Made by a program: the position numbers and the translations under genes | NCBI RefSeq assembly: GCF_022447245.1 | Contig: NZ_JAKVBC010000021.1 | Location: 1 to 42,736 of the forward strand | Direction: 5' to 3' | DNA: 42,736 bases | Origin: Kordia sp. | GTDB lineage: Bacteria > Bacteroidota > Bacteroidia > Flavobacteriales > Flavobacteriaceae | Notes under the pieces: generated by a model | Seen by the model: the letters and a program-made list of their open reading frames with translations, nothing else | Told to the model about the DNA's origin: nothing | Database searches by the model: none | In this document: positions 37,583-42,736 of the stretch, in pieces | Layout of the letters: the number at the start of each line of letters is the position of its first letter | How positions within the stretch are numbered: the first letter of the stretch is position 1

Positions 37583-38640
37583 GGCAGTTGTTTGTAAAAA
37601 TCGGTTCTAATGTTAATGAGTAATGTATTAATAATTTCTAAATTTGGATGTTCTGGTAATGTTGAATTTGCATATAAGCTTTCTAATTTCGTTTTTAATT
37701 CGGTTGCCCAAGTCACTAATTCATCATATTCATATTTTCCATGTTTTACATCGAGTAAAAAATCACGATCTGGACGTTTTACTTGAATGGTATTTTGGAT
37801 TGCTATTTCTTCAGCCATACGTAATAGCCGAAAGGTATGCATCATATTTTTAGAATCGTAATTTTTTCTATGCGAAACGGTGGTTTTGTAGCGTTCTTCA
37901 TTGCGTTTTTCAACCCAACTCCAGTATTCCTTGTATTTTTTGCAATAGTTAGAATATCCATCTTTGTTAAAGAATAGCATACCAATTGCTTTTTCTTCTT
38001 TTGGAATGCTACTTAATGCCAATTCGTTTGCCAATTCACTTTTGATGATTCCTTTGTAAGGAATATTTTCACTGTGATATACATTATGACAATCTTTTAA
38101 ATGCGGAATGTTTGAGAGTCCACAGTGTTCTTGTTTGATGTTTTTATCAGCCAGAAAATCATGTAAAGGAATAGAAGTTCCGTTTTCATATATAAAACAA
38201 AAATCTAGTACAGATTTACGTTCTTTTTCCATTGGATTGACAATTTTCTTTTCCAGACCACGCGCTTTTTTGATTTGCGTAAATGCATAGTTTGCAAACG
38301 ATTTTTCGCATTGTTTGGATAGAAATATGTCCAGTTTGATTTTGTCAAACAGCGGATCTTTATATAAAACACAATCCTCTGAAACATTTAGTAACTCTAA
38401 GATATTTGGATTGTTTTTGGCGCAGAGTTCTATAAATTTTCGCAATTCATAATACACAATATCATTCGTCTCATTATTGATTTGCCCAACATAATCCAGT
38501 GAATAATACATGGCTTTTGGCAACACAAAAACACCACGAATATCCGTATCGGAAGTCGCTGTGTCCAACCCATACGCGCGACTTCCACTGATACATTCAA
38601 AAATGATATGTCCTGATTTTTTCAGTGTTTCAAGTGTCAT
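37579..38640 (-). CDS. Nucleotidyltransferase-fold protein, 353 aa
   Basis: The polymerase-beta-like nucleotidyltransferase motif is near the N-terminus: FECISGSRAYGLDTATSDTD, followed by IRGVFVLP (GS and DxD carboxylates, about 18-34). YELRKFIELCAKNNPNILEL follows. It resembles the YcgL/COG3541 type. Its C-terminal half is helical. Such enzymes add nucleotides to RNA, proteins or small molecules. It is the third of three NTase-fold genes in this run, and it overlaps the gene on either side. Confidence 0.8.
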   Translation of the reverse strand: MTLETLKKSGHIIFECISGSRAYGLDTATSDTDIRGVFVLPKAMYYSLDYVGQINNETNDIVYYELRKFIELCAKNNPNILELLNVSEDCVLYKDPLFDKIKLDIFLSKQCEKSFANYAFTQIKKARGLEKKIVNPMEKERKSVLDFCFIYENGTSIPLHDFLADKNIKQEHCGLSNIPHLKDCHNVYHSENIPYKGIIKSELANELALSSIPKEEKAIGMLFFNKDGYSNYCKKYKEYWSWVEKRNEERYKTTVSHRKNYDSKNMMHTFRLLRMAEEIAIQNTIQVKRPDRDFLLDVKHGKYEYDELVTWATELKTKLESLYANSTLPEHPNLEIINTLLINIRTDFYKQLP

Positions 38641-39631
38641 TTTCGTTGTTTTTGAAAGTTTTGTAAAACGTTTTTAATTGTTCAATGATTTTACTGGCTG
38701 AACTTTGATACAAATGATGTTCATAGTTGTCAAATTGTGTCTGAAATTGATTGATAAATTTTCCAAGTTTTCTTCCTTTAATTTCAGGAAACAATTCCAT
38801 GATGATTCTTCCATTGTATTTTTCACGAATAGCATTTACATAGTTTTCGCGTTCTTTTTCCGTTTGAATGTTTTGTAAAAGTTCTGCTTCTGGAAAATAC
38901 GCAGCAATCAATTCGATATATGCGTCTTTTTCTAAAAATTCAGGTTCGCGTACAATCTTATGTATTTTTAAATAGTCAATAAACGCTTCCATTGTGGGTC
39001 TTTTTTTGCGTTTGTTGATCGCTTTATTTTCTTCTAAATATGGTTTTGTGGAAAAGTATTTGCTAGCAATTACCCATTCAAAGATTTCTTTTTTTGAAGC
39101 AAAACCTTGTTCCCAAACTGCATAATCTAACGAAAGAAACGCAAATATTTTTTTGAAATCTCTCGTAGTTAAAATGTCTTTTGCATAGTTTTCGTCACTT
39201 GCTCTTCGAAAGACATAATAGAGTCCTTTTTCACCATATTTTAGATTGAAACGTCGAAAGATTCTTCCAATAATATTTCCAACATCGTTAAAACTTAAAA
39301 AGTGAAACGTTGCTAGAAAATGTGTTTCATTTTTGGTGAAATAATCTACTTGCAAGTTTTTATACACTGTGCTAAATACATTTCCAACCGATTTATGCTT
39401 TTCAATTTGTAAATCGGAAATGATTTGTTTTTTCAACGATTCCCAATCCGCCACAGCGGACACATTGACCAAGACATCTAAATCGCCAAAATCTGCTTTA
39501 TCTTCATAATAGCGCGGAATTCGAAAATGAGCCGCACCAATCTTTTCAGAAAGATACACACTGATTTCTTTTTCAATTACCAAATATTCCGCTTTTGGCA
39601 TGCGTCCTAATTTGAATAAATTTCCGCCCAT
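38630..39631 (-). CDS. Nucleotidyltransferase-like protein, 333 aa
   Basis: ADFGDLDVLVNVSA near residue 47 gives the DxD pair of a nucleotidyltransferase fold, preceded by AHFRIPRYYEDK in place of the usual GS motif. The long helical C-terminus (VIASKYFSTKPYLEENKAIN, YLKIHKIVREPEFLEKDAY) recalls the RNA-binding part of CCA-adding and poly(A) enzymes, though I cannot call that family. It overlaps the next NTase gene by 11 bp. Confidence 0.7.
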   Translation of the reverse strand: MGGNLFKLGRMPKAEYLVIEKEISVYLSEKIGAAHFRIPRYYEDKADFGDLDVLVNVSAVADWESLKKQIISDLQIEKHKSVGNVFSTVYKNLQVDYFTKNETHFLATFHFLSFNDVGNIIGRIFRRFNLKYGEKGLYYVFRRASDENYAKDILTTRDFKKIFAFLSLDYAVWEQGFASKKEIFEWVIASKYFSTKPYLEENKAINKRKKRPTMEAFIDYLKIHKIVREPEFLEKDAYIELIAAYFPEAELLQNIQTEKERENYVNAIREKYNGRIIMELFPEIKGRKLGKFINQFQTQFDNYEHHLYQSSASKIIEQLKTFYKTFKNNENDT

Positions 39632-39639
39632 GCGTTCTT

Positions 39640-40548
39640 TTAAAATGAATTAAACTTCTTCTGTTGATCATTAGCTTCGCCATCTTCATCTTCGGCAACA
39701 AATGCTCTTACAATCGGTTGCAAGTAGCTATCCGTTTCGTGTGGATATTTTTTTCCAAAACTTGACCAACCAGAACTCCAATATAAGATCATTTCTTCAA
39801 TTACGGGAATAGATTTGGTTTTCGCTGCTGCAAATTCTTCTTTGTGAATTTGTAGCAATTCTTGTTTGTCTTCTATATACCATTCCTGATCTTCTTCATC
39901 AAATACATCTTCCAGTAGATTTAGCGAATCTTTTAATTCTCGCAACAAGTAATGACGCATATTCCAACCAAGTACAATAATATCAGAACCGTACATTGAC
40001 AGCACAGGATTTTGTGTTTTTGTATGATCGCTCACCACAAATCTGTGTCCGTGAATTGGAATTAGTTGCGGTATTTTTTCAAACCATGCTGAGAATATTT
40101 TTTCTTTTTCTTCATCAGATTTTGGACGAATTGTTCCCCACGATTTTAACCAAACTTTATTCATGCCTGCCACATCTTCCCATATCGTTTGGTATGGCCA
40201 TTTTAAATACGCTTCAATTTCTTCATGATCTTGAAGCCAATTGTAAAAATAGGGGCTTTCTATAATTTCTTCCGAATCATCTTCATCATATTTGTAGATT
40301 ACTTTCCGATCAACTGCATGAAGAATTCTTAGAAACTCTCTGTGTTCTGGCGTAAATTTTATGTTATATTTTCTTTCAGTTTGATCGATTTCCACTTCGG
40401 TCATGCCCAACCATTTTGCACCATACTGCCAATCTTCACAGACAAATTCCGCTTCTGAAGTTTCAGGATTTTCACTCCAAAAAGCCTCGGTAGTTTCCTT
40501 TACCCAATATAAAAATTCAGTATAGTTTTCAGGAATTTCTGGTTTCAT
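39640..40548 (-). CDS. SMI1/KNR4-like protein, 302 aa
   Basis: The middle part (GMTEVEIDQTERKYNIKFTP, EHREFLRILHAVDRK) matches the SMI1/KNR4 (SUKH) fold, whose usual start is an acidic helix followed by P-x-x-Y/F-x-x-F/L. SUKH proteins often act as immunity proteins against nuclease or other toxins. Here it stands between two NTase-fold genes, 8 bp from one, and not next to a visible toxin. Its partner is unknown. Confidence 0.7.
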   Translation of the reverse strand: MKPEIPENYTEFLYWVKETTEAFWSENPETSEAEFVCEDWQYGAKWLGMTEVEIDQTERKYNIKFTPEHREFLRILHAVDRKVIYKYDEDDSEEIIESPYFYNWLQDHEEIEAYLKWPYQTIWEDVAGMNKVWLKSWGTIRPKSDEEKEKIFSAWFEKIPQLIPIHGHRFVVSDHTKTQNPVLSMYGSDIIVLGWNMRHYLLRELKDSLNLLEDVFDEEDQEWYIEDKQELLQIHKEEFAAAKTKSIPVIEEMILYWSSGWSSFGKKYPHETDSYLQPIVRAFVAEDEDGEANDQQKKFNSF

Positions 40549-40606
40549 GATTGATAGTTTTTATAAGTAGTGAGTTAAAATTTCTAAATTTTGAATTCCT
40601 CTTTTT

Positions 40607-41866
40607 TTAACTATCATCACCAAACCAACATACGCCGATTTGCGCTTTTGAGATGACAAATATTCCGTAGTCATACCAGTAATTATGACTGATATTGCTC
40701 CATCCCGTAAGTGATACTTCTTCATCGTATTTTTTGTCTTCTGCAGGTGTTTCTTCCCAGAAAGAGTTGCAATAGATGGCTTCTATATCATTAAAGTTAG
40801 TCAAAAATACGTCTGCAAGTTGTGAAGCTTCGCTATGCTTCATATAATGTTCTTCATATTTACATTCTTTGATGATGGAAGCAATTATAATATTTCTAGC
40901 TCGTTCAATAGTAACGGTTTCAAACGTTTCTTTGTCGATTTTTTGATTGTCAATCAATTCGTTTTGATATAGTTTTTGTATGATGGTTTTAAAATCATCT
41001 TGCGCAAGATTTCGATCGAAAATATCACAAAATACTTGACCGAGTTGTGCGCCATAGCTTGTCACAGATTTTGATTCTATGAGCAACGCAAGATGTTCAA
41101 TGTTCACGTTTAAATCTAAGACGCCAAATTGTTTGCGAAACAGTTTGTTAAAGTCTTCTGGATTGGGTTTTTTATTGTTGAGATTATTTTTGATCGCATC
41201 GTTTTCCGTAATAATGCTTCTTACCAAATCGATCAAACTTTTGTCTATAGGCGCTTTGCTTTTTTCAATTTCTGTACTTTTCAGCAGCATTAATACGTCC
41301 AAACGTTGACACGATTTTTCATCTAAAAGCGGATACAATTCACGAAAAGCTACTGGCGGAATCGTTTCTTTTTTGTAAATCCAATTTGCACACAAAGCGG
41401 TTCGAATTGCATAGAAATAACTTTTTAACGTCATTTGATCAGAACCTAAACTTTCTTCAAAGTTCTTGTTCATACTATGATAATGAAAGAAACCTGTAAC
41501 AGGATTAAAATTCTTTTCAGCGACTACTTTCATTTCTTCTAATAGTGTTCCTGAATTTTTATATACGATAGGAGAGAAGAGCCAACCTAACAAAGAGGCG
41601 TTCGACTTTGCGAGTAGTTTTAATGCTTTACGAATGTCCCAACCTGAACCATCCAAATCGTCTTCAGTCATGAAATCAATGGTATCTTTTTGTTCCCACA
41701 GATTCAAATACCAATCAGCCTTGTGTTTGTACACAAAACGAATATCGTAGTCTGAATCTGGAGAAGCAAAGCCCCAAGCTCTGCTTCCTGATTCGACAGC
41801 GAATAGGATTTCGATATTTCTATCACGTTCTATTTCGTTGAGTTTTTCTAGTATTTTCGTTTTCAT
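40607..41866 (-). CDS. Nucleotidyltransferase-fold protein, 419 aa
   Basis: The N-terminus has ILFAVESGSRAWGFASPDSD and YDIRFVYKHKADWYLNLWEQ: the GSRAWG motif and DxD carboxylates of the YcgL-like (COG3541) nucleotidyltransferases (about 24-42). Most of the rest is helical (FFHYHSMNKNFEESLG, RELYPLLDEK). The final 60 residues (SLTGWSNISHNYWYDYGIFV) are beta-rich. It is a paralogue of the 353-aa protein and belongs to the same operon. Confidence 0.82.
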   Translation of the reverse strand: MKTKILEKLNEIERDRNIEILFAVESGSRAWGFASPDSDYDIRFVYKHKADWYLNLWEQKDTIDFMTEDDLDGSGWDIRKALKLLAKSNASLLGWLFSPIVYKNSGTLLEEMKVVAEKNFNPVTGFFHYHSMNKNFEESLGSDQMTLKSYFYAIRTALCANWIYKKETIPPVAFRELYPLLDEKSCQRLDVLMLLKSTEIEKSKAPIDKSLIDLVRSIITENDAIKNNLNNKKPNPEDFNKLFRKQFGVLDLNVNIEHLALLIESKSVTSYGAQLGQVFCDIFDRNLAQDDFKTIIQKLYQNELIDNQKIDKETFETVTIERARNIIIASIIKECKYEEHYMKHSEASQLADVFLTNFNDIEAIYCNSFWEETPAEDKKYDEEVSLTGWSNISHNYWYDYGIFVISKAQIGVCWFGDDS

Positions 41867-41876
41867 GTTGACTATT

Positions 41877-42104
41877 TTAATAGCAATACCAAAAGAGATT
41901 TTTTTTGGGTATTGGAAATTCTATTTCTTGACCCTGAAGTTTTTTTCTGAGAACAACTTTGGATTTTGTACGATATTCTCTATTTAAACTTCTACGTAAT
42001 TCACTAGAATCGCTTGTCCAAGGATTTCTAGCAGCACGTGCTCTTTTTTTGCGTTTGTGAACTTCTTTAAAATTGTAAAATTTCTTGTTCTTGCATGTTT
42101 TCAT
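41877..42104 (-). CDS. Small very basic protein, 75 aa
   Basis: About a third of the residues are Lys or Arg (YNFKEVHKRKKRARAARNPW, LRRSLNREYRTKSKVVLRKK), so RNA or DNA binding is likely. No family is recognised. It is the first gene after operator-promoter site D and lies 10 bp upstream of the NTase gene, so it begins that operon. Confidence 0.7.
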   Translation of the reverse strand: MKTCKNKKFYNFKEVHKRKKRARAARNPWTSDSSELRRSLNREYRTKSKVVLRKKLQGQEIEFPIPKKNLFWYCY

Positions 42105-42197
42105 TTTGTATTGAATTATTTGTTAATAATATCAATACACGGTGCCTTTTTTAGTTTGCATGATTTTATATGTTTCGTTGTTTTGTATTTCTGAGTT

Positions 42198-42236
42198 CAA
42201 AGATGGAATTTGATTGCGCAATATTTTTGCGTAGTA
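42198..42236 (-). promoter_or_regulatory. Shared operator-promoter, site D (NTase operon)
   Basis: On the plus strand CAAAGA, 11 nt, then TGCGCAATATTTTTGCGTA: -10-like TCTTTG on the minus strand. It lies about 94 bp upstream of the 75-aa gene. Confidence 0.75.
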
Positions 42237-42242
42237 GTTTTC

Positions 42243-42736
42243 TTATTGACATTTTAAACACCAATCAAGAATTTTTGCAATATTTCTAGCATCGTCAATT
42301 CCTCTGTGATGTGTTCCATCAAGTGGAATTTTTAAGATATTTAGCGCGCCTTTCATCCCTACTTTTTTACGCAAGACTTTTACTTCTGTGAACATGGTTT
42401 TTACATTGATATGCTGTTGTCCCATAGGATATTCTGTATTCCTTAGTTTACATTGACGTTTCAACATGTTAAGGTCATATTGACCGTAACTAGCCCAAGT
42501 ATATTGTTTTGGATTGTATTCTACACGAAGTTTGGTGCAAGCTTCTTGAAATGAGATTCCTTCTGTATCAATGAGTTCTTTTGTAATTGTAGTGAGTTCA
42601 GTGCAAAATTCACTGATTTCAGAACGTTCAGGCTTTATAAGAATGCCTTCGTTTTGAGTGATTTCTCCTGTTTCAGTATTTAGAATACAGATGCCAATTT
42701 CTATGATTTCATTGACTTGTCCAGCAGGAATTGGTC
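42243..42736 (-). CDS. DEDDh 3'-5' exonuclease, partial
   Basis: The gene runs off the window's right end; the visible frame reads PIPAGQVNEIIEIGICILN (after the missing motif I), then IKPERSEISEFCTELTTITK, WASYGQYDLNMLKRQCKL (motif II Asp), and GTHHRGIDDARNIAKIL (motif III His and Asp). This is the ERI1/KapD-like branch of DEDDh exonucleases, many of which trim RNA. An internal Met at 42467 is not the real start. It ends just upstream of operator site D and is probably in its own unit. Confidence 0.85.
   Translation of the reverse strand, partial: PIPAGQVNEIIEIGICILNTETGEITQNEGILIKPERSEISEFCTELTTITKELIDTEGISFQEACTKLRVEYNPKQYTWASYGQYDLNMLKRQCKLRNTEYPMGQQHINVKTMFTEVKVLRKKVGMKGALNILKIPLDGTHHRGIDDARNIAKILDWCLKCQ

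Overview
The window is AT-rich DNA from a marine-type member of the Flavobacteriaceae (Bacteroidota). The pointers are a type IX secretion sorting domain, DM13 and lipoprotein signals typical of the group, promoter cores of the TAnnTTTG kind, an arsenosugar operon, and flavobacterial intergenic repeats. A Kordia-like genome fits, but that is an impression and not a measured assignment. Almost every gene reads on the minus strand.

Region 1 (1-7900) is an accessory array. Small unrelated genes (hypotheticals, lipoproteins, a HAD-like protein, an ADP-ribosylglycohydrolase-like lipoprotein) are separated by imperfect inverted repeats with AAC and GTT ends that resemble integron attC sites, and by copies of a longer repeat. 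It also holds an internally deleted IS1182-type transposase and a gene broken by two in-frame TAA codons.

Region 2 (8060-13875) is an arsenosugar operon: AhpD-like protein, radical SAM ArsS, periplasmic rhodanese, glycosyltransferase, a secreted DM13/T9SS protein, purine nucleoside phosphorylase, DoxX and ArsM.

Region 3 (14283-21520) looks like a ribosomal peptide (RiPP) operon with class V-like lanthipeptide enzymes: an APH-type kinase (LanK-like), a HopA1-type lyase (LanY-like) and a LanC cyclase with all zinc ligands. Upstream of them are a leaderless 282-residue Cys/Thr repeat protein without any lysine, a 140-residue partner ending in CGCGKCGQ, and an S53 sedolisin. An AraC-type regulator lies further upstream.

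Region 4 (21537-42736) is an RNA maintenance island. It holds a TROVE/Ro60 protein, a slipin, a T4 Rnl2-type RNA ligase, a YkuK RNase H-like protein, a DEDDh exonuclease, three nucleotidyltransferase-fold proteins, at least 21 tRNA genes for 18 amino acids plus several odd tRNA-like genes, and eight RNAs that I fold as Y RNAs (outer stem, 5' UGYCGU internal loop, inner stem, then UACUUC). Two of these carry circularly permuted tRNA modules. One carries a 26-nt segment matching 23S rRNA helix 69-70 with one mismatch. Four transcription units share a previously unflagged operator (TGCGCA, a T-rich centre, then RCGYA) placed exactly 11 nt from a TTTG-type -10 element. The main tRNA array follows a 46-codon ORF, a hairpin and a strong terminator, which suggests attenuation. 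Plus-strand genes at 22720-25051, including an IS66 remnant and a gluzincin-like secreted protein, interrupt the island.
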